From Bacillota bacterium (lineage in GTDB: Bacteria; Bacillota; Clostridia; Peptostreptococcales; Anaerovoracaceae), in NCBI GenBank assembly GCA_017394515.1, contig JAFPXY010000016.1, positions 119,999-183,998 of the forward strand: a stretch of 64,000 nt of DNA, in the 5' to 3' direction. The translations under genes and the position numbers were made by a program. The notes beneath the pieces are model-generated. The model did not search any database. It worked only from the letters and a program-made list of their open reading frames with translations, and had not been told where the DNA came from. The first letter of the stretch is position 1, and every line of letters starts with the position of its first letter. This document shows positions 24,223-32,702 of the stretch, one piece after another.

Positions 24223-25044
24223 TTAAACCATGATCATTGCTGCCGCCATGAGTCCGCGCTTGCCATGGTGCCCTCTATGAGAATAAAAAACATCCTTATG
24301 ACACTTGGTGCAGAGCCCCATGTCGCTGATATTTTCGGGCGAAACGCCGGACATTTCAAGGTCGTGCCTTATGATTTTCTTAAGGTCGATATGGAATTTG
24401 GGCGGTCTCTCCTCCATGAATTCCTTGTAGGCCGGATCCTTCGAAATAAAGGCCTCAGCCACGTCAGGATCCACTTCGAAGCAGTCCATACAAAGCGCAG
24501 GCCCGATTCCGCAAACTATATCTCCCGGATCCGAACCATAACGCTCCTTCATGATCCTTATCATCTCAGCTGAGATGCCTCCAAGGGTGCCTCTCCAGCC
24601 TGAATGAGCCAGCCCGATGACCCGCTTCACAGGATCATAAAAGAATACCGCATTGCAGTCTGCATGGGTGGTTATGATGGCAAGTCCCTTTTCGTCGGTT
24701 ACCAGACCGTCTATATCGGTATAGCCGCGTTCCCGAGTCACTCCCTTTCCTGCATCATCTCTTGTAACGACGCGGATGTTTGTGGTGTGGGTCTGCTGAG
24801 TCCTTACCATTTCATCAGCCCTGATTCCCAGGGTATCCGCCAGGATCTCGAAGTTTCTTAGAATATTCTCTTCGGTGTCCAGCTCTTTGGCTCCCAGGTT
24901 CCAGGAACTAACATAGCCGCTGCTGACTCCTCCGTGTCTCGTGGTAAACAGATGCTTCAGTCCATCATATTTATCAAACATGGGGGATGTCAGAAAGCGG
25001 CGGCTTCCATTTTCATGTAATATGTAATTCGTGTTGTCTTTCAT
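24223..25044 (-). CDS. pgeF: Peptidoglycan editing factor PgeF (YlmD/YfiH, laccase-domain)
   Basis: A 273-residue multicopper-oxidase-like protein now known as PgeF, a cytosolic enzyme that removes wrongly incorporated amino acids from peptidoglycan precursors and is also described as a purine nucleosidase. Landmarks are FTTRHGGVSSGYVSSWNLG, HADCNAVFFYDP, IGLAHSGWRGTLGGI and GPALCMDCFEV, with the conserved Cys and His residues. The start is 11 bases after GGAG, and an extended -10 box lies just upstream. It pairs with bcp on the minus strand. Confidence 0.93.
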   Translation of the reverse strand: MKDNTNYILHENGSRRFLTSPMFDKYDGLKHLFTTRHGGVSSGYVSSWNLGAKELDTEENILRNFEILADTLGIRADEMVRTQQTHTTNIRVVTRDDAGKGVTRERGYTDIDGLVTDEKGLAIITTHADCNAVFFYDPVKRVIGLAHSGWRGTLGGISAEMIRIMKERYGSDPGDIVCGIGPALCMDCFEVDPDVAEAFISKDPAYKEFMEERPPKFHIDLKKIIRHDLEMSGVSPENISDMGLCTKCHKDVFYSHRGHHGKRGLMAAAMIMV

Positions 25045-25069
25045 GATATGTCATTCTCCATTCAAATGG

Positions 25070-25078
25070 ATTATATCA
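25070..25078 (-). promoter_or_regulatory. Extended -10 promoter for pgeF-bcp
   Basis: TGATATAAT on the minus strand, 26 bases before the pgeF start codon. No clear -35 box is present, as often in extended -10 promoters. Confidence 0.5.
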
Positions 25079-25087
25079 TAAAAGTTA

Positions 25088-25495
25088 CTATTTAACTATA
25101 TCGAGGGCGAATTTTCTTGCGTCTTCAAGGTCTTCTGCGTTAGGTCTTCCCTTATGCATGAACTTGAACTGACCCTTACAATGATAGTTTCTCTCGTCGA
25201 TCTTGATGCCCAGTTCTTTGCAAAGCTTGGACATTCTGGCGTAGGTGGACTCGATAAGGGCTGCGCTGCTTACGTTTACGAGGCAGCCGATCCTGTCAGC
25301 GTTCTCGGTTACGAAGTCCTTAACTTCCTTGTCAATATTTGCTGCGTATACGGAATTTCCAAGAAATACCACGTCAAACTGTTCTTCAAGAGGAACGTCA
25401 ACTGACTTGGCCTCTACTCCGATGGCATCAGCGATAGCTTCTGCGAGTTTCTTTGTATTTCCGCCTTTGGTATAATATCTTACTGCTGCTTTCAT
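25088..25495 (-). CDS. Flavodoxin family protein
   Basis: A 135-residue small flavodoxin-like protein. The phosphate-binding loop for FMN is at the N-terminus (VRYYTKGGNTKKLAEAIA), followed by DVVFLGNSVYAANIDKEV. It lacks the longer loop of classical long flavodoxins and resembles a group of short flavodoxins in anaerobes. It could carry electrons to a peroxidase or reductase. It lies 33 bases downstream of the OhrR-like gene and is probably in the same operon with glutathione peroxidase. Confidence 0.85.
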   Translation of the reverse strand: MKAAVRYYTKGGNTKKLAEAIADAIGVEAKSVDVPLEEQFDVVFLGNSVYAANIDKEVKDFVTENADRIGCLVNVSSAALIESTYARMSKLCKELGIKIDERNYHCKGQFKFMHKGRPNAEDLEDARKFALDIVK

Positions 25496-25527
25496 CTCTA
25501 TCTCTCCTATATTATTTAAAGATCTAT

Positions 25528-26043
25528 CTAAACCTCTTTACCAAGGATCTTATATAAAATTCTGTAAAGCTCCAGGGCCTCCATGGGCTCAAGGCTGATG
25601 CATCCTGCCATGCGTTCAGGCACCTTAAGAGCCTGCTGCTTAAGGGCTTCACCCTTCTCCGTGATCTCCACGATGAGCACGCGTTCGTCCTCTGTGGAAC
25701 GATTTCTGGTGACGTACTCCTTCTTTTCAAGGGCTTTAAGCACCGGTGTCAGGGTGCCGCTGTCCAGGAAAAGCTTCGCACCCATGTCCTTGACGCTTAT
25801 GGCCTTCTCTTCCCACATGACCATCATAGCAATGTACTGAGTATAGGTCAGATCCAGTTCATCCAGGATCGGTCTGTAGTGCTTGATGATCTCGCGGGAT
25901 GCCGCGTACAGCGGGAAGCAGAGCTGATAATCCAGTTTGAGAGCGTCTTCAGGGGTGAAGCTCTCACTCTGCCCTGCTCCTGCTGTGGGACAAAACGGAG
26001 TTATATTAGAATTTGAATTTTTTGCTTTATTATCTGTGTTCAT
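25528..26043 (-). CDS. MarR-family regulator, OhrR-like
   Basis: A 171-residue winged-helix regulator of the MarR family. The OhrR signature of organic-peroxide sensors is visible: reactive Cys42 in LDYQLCFPLYAASRE, preceded by a long N-terminal extension with a second Cys18. The wing region is TRNRSTEDERVLIVEITEKG. OhrR proteins repress peroxidase genes until the Cys is oxidised. Here the neighbours are glutathione peroxidase (9 bases upstream) and a flavodoxin, and repeated GTTCAATT elements overlap the operon promoter, which fits autoregulation. Confidence 0.88.
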   Translation of the reverse strand: MNTDNKAKNSNSNITPFCPTAGAGQSESFTPEDALKLDYQLCFPLYAASREIIKHYRPILDELDLTYTQYIAMMVMWEEKAISVKDMGAKLFLDSGTLTPVLKALEKKEYVTRNRSTEDERVLIVEITEKGEALKQQALKVPERMAGCISLEPMEALELYRILYKILGKEV

Positions 26044-26052
26044 ATCTATATA

Positions 26053-26595
26053 TTAGAGTAATTTCTCTACTGCTGCCTTAACGTCTGCCATATCAGCTGT
26101 GGGTTCGAATCTTGCTACCAGGTTGCCTTCTCTGTCTACCAGGAACTTGGTGAAATTCCACTTGATATATGCCTTGTCGCCGTGCTCTTTATCAACTGCC
26201 TTGGCTACCTTGTTCATGGCCAGTGCCTTGAGTCCCTTGCCGAAACCTTCAAAAGGCTTCTCTATAGCGAGTTCTGCGAAGAGCGGATCAGCGTTCTCGC
26301 CGTTTACATCCAGCTTGGAAAACTGAGGGAATGTGATGCCGAATCTTCCGGTGCAGAAGGTGTGGATCTCTTCGTCCTCTCCGGGTGCCTGGTTAGCAAA
26401 CTGGTTGCAGGGGAAGTCCAGGATCTCGAGGCCCTTGTCGTGGTCTGCATCGTAGATGGCCTGAAGGTCTGTATACTGAGGTGTGAATCCGCAGCCGGTT
26501 GCTGTGTTTACGATGAGGAGCACCTTGCCCTCGTAGTCCTTGAGTGATACCATGCTGCCGTCCATTGCCTTAACGTTGTAATCATAAATTGCCAT
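26053..26595 (-). CDS. Glutathione peroxidase (Cys type)
   Basis: A 180-residue glutathione-peroxidase-family enzyme that uses Cys rather than selenocysteine and probably draws electrons from thioredoxin. Active-site Cys35 is in NTATGCGFTPQY; the partner residues are in FPCNQFANQ (Gln) and YIKWNFTKFLVDREG (Trp, Asn). The start follows GGAGG. It heads an operon with the OhrR-like regulator and the flavodoxin, under a perfect consensus promoter with a likely operator. The cluster is a compact peroxide-response unit. Confidence 0.95.
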   Translation of the reverse strand: MAIYDYNVKAMDGSMVSLKDYEGKVLLIVNTATGCGFTPQYTDLQAIYDADHDKGLEILDFPCNQFANQAPGEDEEIHTFCTGRFGITFPQFSKLDVNGENADPLFAELAIEKPFEGFGKGLKALAMNKVAKAVDKEHGDKAYIKWNFTKFLVDREGNLVARFEPTADMADVKAAVEKLL

Positions 26596-26629
26596 TTGTC
26601 GTTCCTCCGTGTATTTATATTTGTATTTA

Positions 26630-26652
26630 GTTCAATTCGATTGTGTTCAATT
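26630..26652. promoter_or_regulatory. Probable OhrR-like operator
   Basis: Two copies of GTTCAATT, 15 bases apart, cover the predicted transcription start of the peroxidase operon. The left one forms CAATTCGATTG, an inverted repeat. This arrangement suits a repressor bound over the start site. Confidence 0.5.
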
Positions 26653-26654
26653 TA

Positions 26655-26683
26655 ATTATATCCACTCAATGTGACTTTGTCAA
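26655..26683 (-). promoter_or_regulatory. Perfect consensus promoter of the peroxidase operon
   Basis: TTGACA, 17 bases, TATAAT on the minus strand. A consensus promoter is strong, so tight repression by an adjacent operator is expected. Confidence 0.85.
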
Positions 26684-26925
26684 CAGTTTTTTTATATTTT
26701 TTCTGGTTTTTATGCGGTATCAATTCATGAAAGCTGCTCAAGCCCCTTTGATAATAAAATGGATACGGCCTAACTTCACCTATTCTCCGGTTTAGGCCGT
26801 GCCTAGGATAAAACTCTTCAATTAAGCATTTTTATCCTATTTAGCCGTGCCGCCCCTTTAATCATTCCATAAAAAGAAGCCATCTCATTCTGAGATAGCT
26901 CCTCTTTGGTTATTCAGTTTCAGTC
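26684..26925. other. Intergenic region with long-loop inverted repeats
   Basis: The gap between the peroxidase operon promoter and the pepT stop holds two inverted repeats: ACGGCCTAA/TTAGGCCGT at 26765-26800 and TAGGATAAAA/TTTTATCCTA at 26804-26839, each with an 16-18 base loop, and the pepT terminator at 26878-26900. No gene was seen. Confidence 0.4.
26878..26900 (-). terminator. Terminator after pepT
   Basis: AGCTATCTCA-GAA-TGAGATGGCT stem with one mismatch on the minus strand, followed by TCTTTTTATGG. Confidence 0.75.
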
Positions 26926-28131
26926 CTATTCCACGCTGACCAGCTTCACGATGACGTCTACCATCTTCTTCATCTGGTCGATGGAAACGAATTCCATGAT
27001 GCCGTGATAGTTCTGGCCACCTGTTGAAAGGTTCGGCGTAGGCACTCCCATGTAAGTGAGTCCCGCTCCGTCGGTGCCTCCTCTGATGGGAGTTACGAAG
27101 GGTTCGATGCCAAGACTCTTCATGGCATCAAGGGCTCTGTCTACCACGTCCATTCTGGATTCCAGAATGTCGCGCATGTTGTAGTAAGTGTCGCTCATGT
27201 CCAGTTCAACTGTGCCCTCTCCGTACTTGGCGTTCATGTAATCCACTACGCGGCGGACGAATGCTTTGCGCTCTTCGAACTTGGCTCTGTCGTGGTCGCG
27301 GACGATCATTCCGATCTTAGCAGATGACTCGTCACCCTCGAATCCCATGATATGATAGAAGCCTTCGTATCCTTCCGTGTGTGCGGGGGTCTCAGCAGGA
27401 GGGAACATGCCGATCAGTTCCGTGCCCATGAGGACTGCGTTTTTCATCTTATTCTTGGCTGAGCCTGGATGGATGTTGATGCCGTTCACCTTGAACTTGA
27501 CGCCGGCGCCGTTGAAGCACTCGTACTCGATTCCGCCCAGTCTGTCGCCGTCAAGGGTATATGCAAATACCGGATCAAACTTCTTAAGATCTATATGTTC
27601 AGTTCCTCTTCCGGTCTCCTCTTCAGGATTAAAGCAGAGTGCGAGTCTTCCGTGCTTAACTTCAGGATGAGCCAGGAGATATTCCACAGCAGTCACGATC
27701 TCAGCGATACCTGCCTTATCGTCAGCACCTAAGAGCGTGGTTCCGTCAGTTACGATGAGCTCATCTCCCACAAAATACTGAAGGTTCGGAAAATCAGCTT
27801 CTTTCATGACAACGCTTGGGTTGAGCTGGATGTCGCCACCCTCGTACTTAAGGATCCTGGGCTTGATGTTGGCGCCGGATACTGCTGATGATGTGTCCAT
27901 GTGGGCCATAAGTCCGATGGTCTCTGCATCTACTCCGGGGCTAGCCGGAAGGTGCGCATATACATAGCCGTATTCATCCCTCATGGCATCCTCAAGGCCG
28001 ATGCCCTTTATCTCCTCCACAAGATGGTCCGCCAGGTCGAAGACCTTAGGACTTGAGGGGAAACATTCAGCATCCTCATAGGATGTGGTCTCAAAACTTA
28101 CATACTTAAGAAATCTATCTACTAAATTCAT
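26926..28131 (-). CDS. pepT: Peptidase T (tripeptide aminopeptidase)
   Basis: A 401-residue M20B zinc peptidase that removes the N-terminal residue of tripeptides in the cytosol. Landmarks are LMAHMDTSSAVSG (His and Asp ligands), GTTLLGADDKAGIAEIV, CFNPEEETGRGTEHIDLKK (bridging Glu and ligand) and IRGGTDGAGLTYMGVPTPN. Length is close to the usual 405-410. GGAGG lies eight bases before the ATG. It follows the flavodiiron gene by 59 bases. Together with the Opp system and other peptidases it supports peptide use. Confidence 0.95.
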   Translation of the reverse strand: MNLVDRFLKYVSFETTSYEDAECFPSSPKVFDLADHLVEEIKGIGLEDAMRDEYGYVYAHLPASPGVDAETIGLMAHMDTSSAVSGANIKPRILKYEGGDIQLNPSVVMKEADFPNLQYFVGDELIVTDGTTLLGADDKAGIAEIVTAVEYLLAHPEVKHGRLALCFNPEEETGRGTEHIDLKKFDPVFAYTLDGDRLGGIEYECFNGAGVKFKVNGINIHPGSAKNKMKNAVLMGTELIGMFPPAETPAHTEGYEGFYHIMGFEGDESSAKIGMIVRDHDRAKFEERKAFVRRVVDYMNAKYGEGTVELDMSDTYYNMRDILESRMDVVDRALDAMKSLGIEPFVTPIRGGTDGAGLTYMGVPTPNLSTGGQNYHGIMEFVSIDQMKKMVDVIVKLVSVE

Positions 28132-28190
28132 ACTTTTCCTCCAAAAAACAGGCCGCGGGACTGATCCCGCTGGCCTGAAGTGTATTTTGC

Positions 28191-30056
28191 TTAACCGACT
28201 CTCTCGAAGTCTTCTGCAGGATGTTTGCAGAGCGGGCAGATGAAGTCTGCGGGAAGTTCATCTCCCTCGTAGAAGTATCCGCAGATCTTGCAGACCCAAC
28301 CATGGCGCTCTTCTTCGAGCTTAGCCTGCGGCTTGGGTTTGATGTGAGCGAAGTAGTATGCATAGGTTACGGAAGGATCGTTGTTAAGAACAACTGCCTC
28401 TGTAACATCTGCGATGAACAGAGTATGTGTGCCGTAATCGTACATGTCAACTACCTTGCCGGACATATATGCGTTGGTTCCTGTGGTGATGTATGCCAGT
28501 CCGTTTGCAGAGTGTGCATAGCTTACAGGAATGTGCTCGTCGAACTTGTTGACTTCCTTACCGGTCTGGAATCCGAAGTGCTTGAAGGTATCCATTACTG
28601 CAGACTCTGACAGGAAGGAAATGTTGAACATTCCGGTAGCCTTGATCATGTCGTGAGTATGGTTTGCCTTGTTAACAGCGATGGAGATGCGGTTCGGCTG
28701 AGATGTAAGCTGGATAGCTGTGTTGATGATGCAGCCGTTATCACGTCCGTCAGCTTTTGCGGTGAGAACGAAAAGTCCATAGCTGAACTTCTGGAAGGTC
28801 TTGGAATCGATCTCTGCTTTAGCCATGGCAGCTTCGTCAACCTTAGGAGCCTCAAACTTAGGAATGGTCTTGTCGATTGCATCAACCAGAGCCTTGATAT
28901 CAGCTTCCTGTCCGGGTCTTAAAGCGGACTTAAGGGAAACGGTCTCATTGAGCATAGTCATGTCCTTGAGACCTCCGATGATCTCTCTCATGAGACGTCC
29001 GGAAGTAGGTGCCCAGGAACCGTTCTCAACGAAGGCAACTGTTCTGTTCTGGATGTTGTGAGCAGCCAGGTCGTGCAGGAGTTCTTCCATGGATACGAAG
29101 ATACCTGCGTTATATGTGGTGGAGCAGAACAGCAGATGGCTGTACTGGAAGCATGCTGCGATGATCTCGGAAGCGGGAGTTACGCTTACGTCATACATAA
29201 CGGTCTTGATGCCTCTGTCTCTCAGTTCTGAGGAGATGATCTCAGCCACGTTCTCGGTATGTCCGTAAACGGAAGCATAAGCGATGCAGACTCCGGTCTC
29301 TTCCGGTGTATATGTAGCCCACTTGACGTATTTATCAAGGTAGGATTCGATTTTTCTTCTCCATACGAAACCGTGCAGAGGGCAGATCATCTTGATCTCG
29401 AGGCCGTGTACCTTCTTGAGGATCATCTGTACCTGCTCGCCGTACTTTCCGACGATGTTGGTGTAATATCTTCTGGCTTCGTCCATGTATTCAGCATCAA
29501 AGTCTACTTCATCAGCGAAGATCGCGCCGTTCAGAGCTCCGAAGGTTCCAAAAGCATCAGCTGAGAAAAGGATTCCGTCCTCATGCTCATAGCTCATGAG
29601 AACTTCCGGCCAGTGCACCATGGGTGCAGTAAAGAATGTGAAGTGGTGCTTGCCTGATGAGAACTCGCCTTTGTCACCAACGATCACTGCCTGATCGGTC
29701 AGGTCTTTGTTGAAGAACTGCTTGATCATCATGAGGATCATCTGGTTGCAGACTACCTTCACGTTAGGATATCTTAAAAGCAGTTCAAGGAAGGTGGCGC
29801 TGTGGTCCGGCTCCATGTGATGGATAACCACGTAGTCCAGGTCGCGGCCATTTAAGACGTGCTCCACGTTCTCAAAGAAGAGAGGTCCTACTGCCTTATC
29901 TACGGTATCGAATAAAACGGTCTTTTCATCGAGCAAAAGATATGAGTTGTAGGAAACTCCGCGAGGTACGGAATATACTCCCTCGAACATGGCCAGTCTC
30001 CTGTCATTAGCTCCTACCCAATAAAGATCTTCAGTAATTTTCTTTGTGCAATACAT
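28191..30056 (-). CDS. Flavodiiron protein fused to flavin reductase and rubredoxin
   Basis: A 621-residue multidomain oxygen or NO reductase. Residues 1-250 are a metallo-beta-lactamase diiron domain with ligands His80, Glu82, Asp84 and His85 in HHMEPDHSA and later SADAFG and CPLHGFVW. Residues 253-395 form the flavodoxin domain (AYASVYGHTENVAEIISS). Residues 420-575 are a flavin reductase-like domain (TAIQLTSQPNRISIAVNKA). The C-terminus is rubredoxin: WVCKICGYFYEGDELP and FICPLCKHP. Such fusions reduce O2 to water in anaerobes with electrons passing along one chain. A BFD-like ferredoxin gene lies just upstream. Confidence 0.95.
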   Translation of the reverse strand: MYCTKKITEDLYWVGANDRRLAMFEGVYSVPRGVSYNSYLLLDEKTVLFDTVDKAVGPLFFENVEHVLNGRDLDYVVIHHMEPDHSATFLELLLRYPNVKVVCNQMILMMIKQFFNKDLTDQAVIVGDKGEFSSGKHHFTFFTAPMVHWPEVLMSYEHEDGILFSADAFGTFGALNGAIFADEVDFDAEYMDEARRYYTNIVGKYGEQVQMILKKVHGLEIKMICPLHGFVWRRKIESYLDKYVKWATYTPEETGVCIAYASVYGHTENVAEIISSELRDRGIKTVMYDVSVTPASEIIAACFQYSHLLFCSTTYNAGIFVSMEELLHDLAAHNIQNRTVAFVENGSWAPTSGRLMREIIGGLKDMTMLNETVSLKSALRPGQEADIKALVDAIDKTIPKFEAPKVDEAAMAKAEIDSKTFQKFSYGLFVLTAKADGRDNGCIINTAIQLTSQPNRISIAVNKANHTHDMIKATGMFNISFLSESAVMDTFKHFGFQTGKEVNKFDEHIPVSYAHSANGLAYITTGTNAYMSGKVVDMYDYGTHTLFIADVTEAVVLNNDPSVTYAYYFAHIKPKPQAKLEEERHGWVCKICGYFYEGDELPADFICPLCKHPAEDFERVG

Positions 30057-30115
30057 TTGGTTCCTCCTAAATCAAATTTTGCTTATATGATGCCGCTTAT
30101 TGCGGCTGATCTACC

Positions 30116-30310
30116 TTATTCGTACGCCATCTGGAGAAGCTGTTCCAGATCTTCGGAGCAGGCTCCGCACTTGTTTCCCACATTGCCCTGCTCTCTAAGT
30201 TCATCCAGAGTTTTTATTTCATTCTCAAGTATAAAATCGATAACTTCTTTTTTAGTCTTATTTCTGCAGAGACAGACTTTGAAGTCGTCTTCCATTGCCC
30301 TCATATCCAT
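30116..30310 (-). CDS. BFD-like [2Fe-2S] protein
   Basis: A 64-residue protein of the bacterioferritin-associated ferredoxin-like fold. Four cysteines coordinate the [2Fe-2S] cluster: CLCRNKTKKEV at the N-terminus and CGACSEDLEQLL near the C-terminus. The start ATG at 30310 follows AAGGAAG. It lies 59 bases upstream of the flavodiiron gene and may pass electrons to it, which is inference from position. Confidence 0.85.
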   Translation of the reverse strand: MDMRAMEDDFKVCLCRNKTKKEVIDFILENEIKTLDELREQGNVGNKCGACSEDLEQLLQMAYE

Positions 30311-30409
30311 AAGCGTGCTTCCTTTCTTAAGTGATATATGGAAATTATACCCACATTAACCCATTATAATCATTTTTTTATACTGATAGAATTATATCAC
30401 AGAATTTTA

Positions 30410-30418
30410 TGTTATACT
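30410..30418 (+). promoter_or_regulatory. Extended -10 promoter for the DUF4317 gene
   Basis: TGTTATACT (TGn plus TATACT), about 50 bases before the start codon. No clear -35. Confidence 0.45.
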
Positions 30419-30464
30419 ATACCTATAAAATCGATTTTTTGAAAGGGAAAACGACGAGGACTTC

Positions 30465-31127
30465 ATGGATAAAGACGGAAGCACCTTCAACTATTTCATA
30501 TGCGTCATATGCCCTATCAAGGAAGCCAAGGCAGAACTCAGATACGCTCCAAACCAGTCAGAATTCAGGGAGACTTCCACAGGAAGCGTTATGATGAATC
30601 CTATGCTGGGCTTCATGTATCCGGCATACCTTGACGGTGACGCAGACATATACAAGGCTCTGTATTACACAACCAAGGAAAGCCATGAAGAACTGGTCCA
30701 GGGGCTTTTCGGAGTGGATGCACCCAAAACCGCCAGCGAGCAGAAGGAAGAGTTCCACGGCAATCTTTTCGAAGTTCTCAGGGAAGATTACACCCTGGAT
30801 ACAGCTGCTGCAGTTTATACGAACATATATGATGCCAAAGAGAATGAAGAAGAGTACACTTTCAGCGACCTTTCCAACGTTCTGGAGAAGCAGAACATCC
30901 CCGACGATAAGGTTGAGAAACTCCGTGAGGTCATAGCTGAAGAACTGGTGCCCATCAATCTTGTATCCAAAAAATACGAGATCAAGACTGATGACACGGT
31001 AATCACCACCGAGCCCGAGAATGCTCTTATGATAAAGACCCGTGAGATCGACGGACGTAAATATATATTAATACCCGCTAACGGTCGAATAACCGTTAAC
31101 GGGCAGGATGTTTTCTTTGAAGATTAA
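30465..31127 (+). CDS. DUF4317 protein, N-terminally shortened
   Basis: A 220-residue protein matching only the C-terminal half of DUF4317, a Clostridia family normally of about 400-450 residues. The match starts in YFICVICPIKEAKAEL, equivalent to the middle of full-length members, and runs to the C-terminus KYILIPANGRITVNG. The upstream 154 bases hold promoter sequence, not a missing N-terminal half. It has its own ribosome site (GAGG) and extended -10 promoter, so it appears expressed. It could be a real shorter paralogue or a recently truncated gene. Function is unknown. Confidence 0.75.
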   Translation: MDKDGSTFNYFICVICPIKEAKAELRYAPNQSEFRETSTGSVMMNPMLGFMYPAYLDGDADIYKALYYTTKESHEELVQGLFGVDAPKTASEQKEEFHGNLFEVLREDYTLDTAAAVYTNIYDAKENEEEYTFSDLSNVLEKQNIPDDKVEKLREVIAEELVPINLVSKKYEIKTDDTVITTEPENALMIKTREIDGRKYILIPANGRITVNGQDVFFED

Positions 31128-31145
31128 AACTTAAATGGCACAGTT

Positions 31146-32519
31146 TTAGGCGTGCCCTTCTTCAGCCCAGAGCTTCTCAGCTCTGGGTTTCCAATGTTCA
31201 GCATATTGCTCGCACTTAGCGCAGAGATGCTCTACAGGTTCATAGGCTTCCAGATCGGTTGACTTAGCCCCAGTGGCCTTGATGATCTCCAGCAGTTTCT
31301 CAGGATTCTCCAGCATTGGACAAGGTCTCAGCAGGTTGTCATTGAAAGGCTGCCCGTCGCGATAAGCTTTGAACAAAGGCTGCTGAAGGCATTCCAGCAG
31401 GCTCTTTTCCTTGATGTTTGCTGAAGAATAGTGGATGAAGACGCAGGGCTCCACGTCTCCGTTGGCGTTGATGTGGCAGTACTTCTCGCCTCCTGCTACG
31501 CAGCCGTTTACGAACTCGCCGTCGTTCTGGAAGTCGATGGCAAAGAGTTCTTTGCCGCCTTCCATGTCACGGATCTCACGAATCTTGTGGAACATGTACT
31601 CTCTCTGGTCAGGATCAAGCAGAAGCTCCGTAGAGGCATTCATACCTACCGGCATATAGTGGAAGTACCAGGCGAAGATGCAGCCCTTTTCGATTATCAT
31701 ATCCAGGAACTCATCGGACGTTACTGTCAGATAGTTCTTGGAGGTATAGCAGATGGATACTCCGAAAGGCAGCTTGTATGAATGCATGAGATCCATAGCA
31801 TTCAGTGCCTTCTTGAAATGTCCTTCTCCCCTTCTTCCGTCGTTGGATTCCTCGAAACCTTCAATGGAAACTGATACGAAGAAGTTGCCTACTCTCAGAC
31901 ATTCTTTGCAGAATTCGTCATCGACAAGAGTACCGTTTGTGAAGGCGTGGAAAGCCACGTCAGTATGCTTCTCGCAGAGTCTGAAGATGTCCTTCTTTCT
32001 GATGAGTGGCTCGCCGCCCGTGAATAGATAGGCGCGGATGCCCAGTTCCTTACCTTGAGTTACGATGGAATCAAGTTCTTCGTAGCTCAGATTCAGCTGG
32101 TTGCCGTATTCCGCTGCCCAGCAGCCCGTGCAGTGCATGTTGCAGGCGGTCGTGGGATCCAAAAGGATCAGCCATGGCATGTTGATGCCATACTTCTCCT
32201 TGTTAACCTTGGACTGCTTATAGCCTGTAAGTCCGGATTCAAAGAAAACGTTCAGAAGGAACATCTTGAGTACCTTGGGATCGGTGTCTCTGATGATCCT
32301 CTCCACATAGTGTCCCCACTTGCTGTCCGGATTGTCTATGATGGTCTGGAGATCTTCGTAAGCCTTGTCGCTCCAGCCGTCTCCCATGATCTTCTTCACC
32401 TTTTCAAGGAGAGGTCCGAAGGTTTCCTGAACGCTCTGGTTCTCCGATTTCTGAAGCACTCTGTCAATCAACTTGCCGAAAGCTATACGCTCAGCAGAAT
32501 GGATCAGTCCGTTTGCCAT
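31146..32519 (-). CDS. Radical SAM/SPASM domain protein
   Basis: A 457-residue radical SAM enzyme with an extra C-terminal SPASM domain. The SAM cluster motif Cys-x3-Cys-x2-Cys is in TACNMHCTGCWAAEYG near residue 110. The C-terminal half has the auxiliary cluster cysteines in YCHINANGDVEPCVFIHYSS, LLRPCPMLENP and HLCAKCEQYAEHW. Such proteins modify peptides or cofactors; no substrate peptide gene is seen nearby. The start ATG at 32519 follows GGAGG; an earlier ATG nine codons up lacks it. Convergent with the DUF4317 gene, divergent from DUF1836. Confidence 0.9.
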   Translation of the reverse strand: MANGLIHSAERIAFGKLIDRVLQKSENQSVQETFGPLLEKVKKIMGDGWSDKAYEDLQTIIDNPDSKWGHYVERIIRDTDPKVLKMFLLNVFFESGLTGYKQSKVNKEKYGINMPWLILLDPTTACNMHCTGCWAAEYGNQLNLSYEELDSIVTQGKELGIRAYLFTGGEPLIRKKDIFRLCEKHTDVAFHAFTNGTLVDDEFCKECLRVGNFFVSVSIEGFEESNDGRRGEGHFKKALNAMDLMHSYKLPFGVSICYTSKNYLTVTSDEFLDMIIEKGCIFAWYFHYMPVGMNASTELLLDPDQREYMFHKIREIRDMEGGKELFAIDFQNDGEFVNGCVAGGEKYCHINANGDVEPCVFIHYSSANIKEKSLLECLQQPLFKAYRDGQPFNDNLLRPCPMLENPEKLLEIIKATGAKSTDLEAYEPVEHLCAKCEQYAEHWKPRAEKLWAEEGHA

Positions 32520-32633
32520 TTTTGCCTCCTTTATGTCTGTAAACATATACTTTTATATAGTATTTTATCTGATCTTTTAGATTAGATTATCATTTCTTCC
32601 AGACAATGTCAAGACAAAAACTATAATATATTC

Positions 32634-32663
32634 TTGCCTTACATTATACATTTGATGTATAAT
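32634..32663 (+). promoter_or_regulatory. Promoter with overlapping 21-base palindrome
   Basis: TTGCCT at 32634-32639 and TATAAT at 32658-32663, 18 bases apart. ATTATACAT-TTG-ATGTATAAT (32643-32663), with 9-base perfect arms, covers the spacer and -10. A repressor bound here would block transcription; the DUF1836 product is the obvious candidate. Confidence 0.65.
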
Positions 32664-32702
32664 ATGCATGAAAAGTTTTTTGAAGCAGTTTAGGAGAAAC
32701 CA

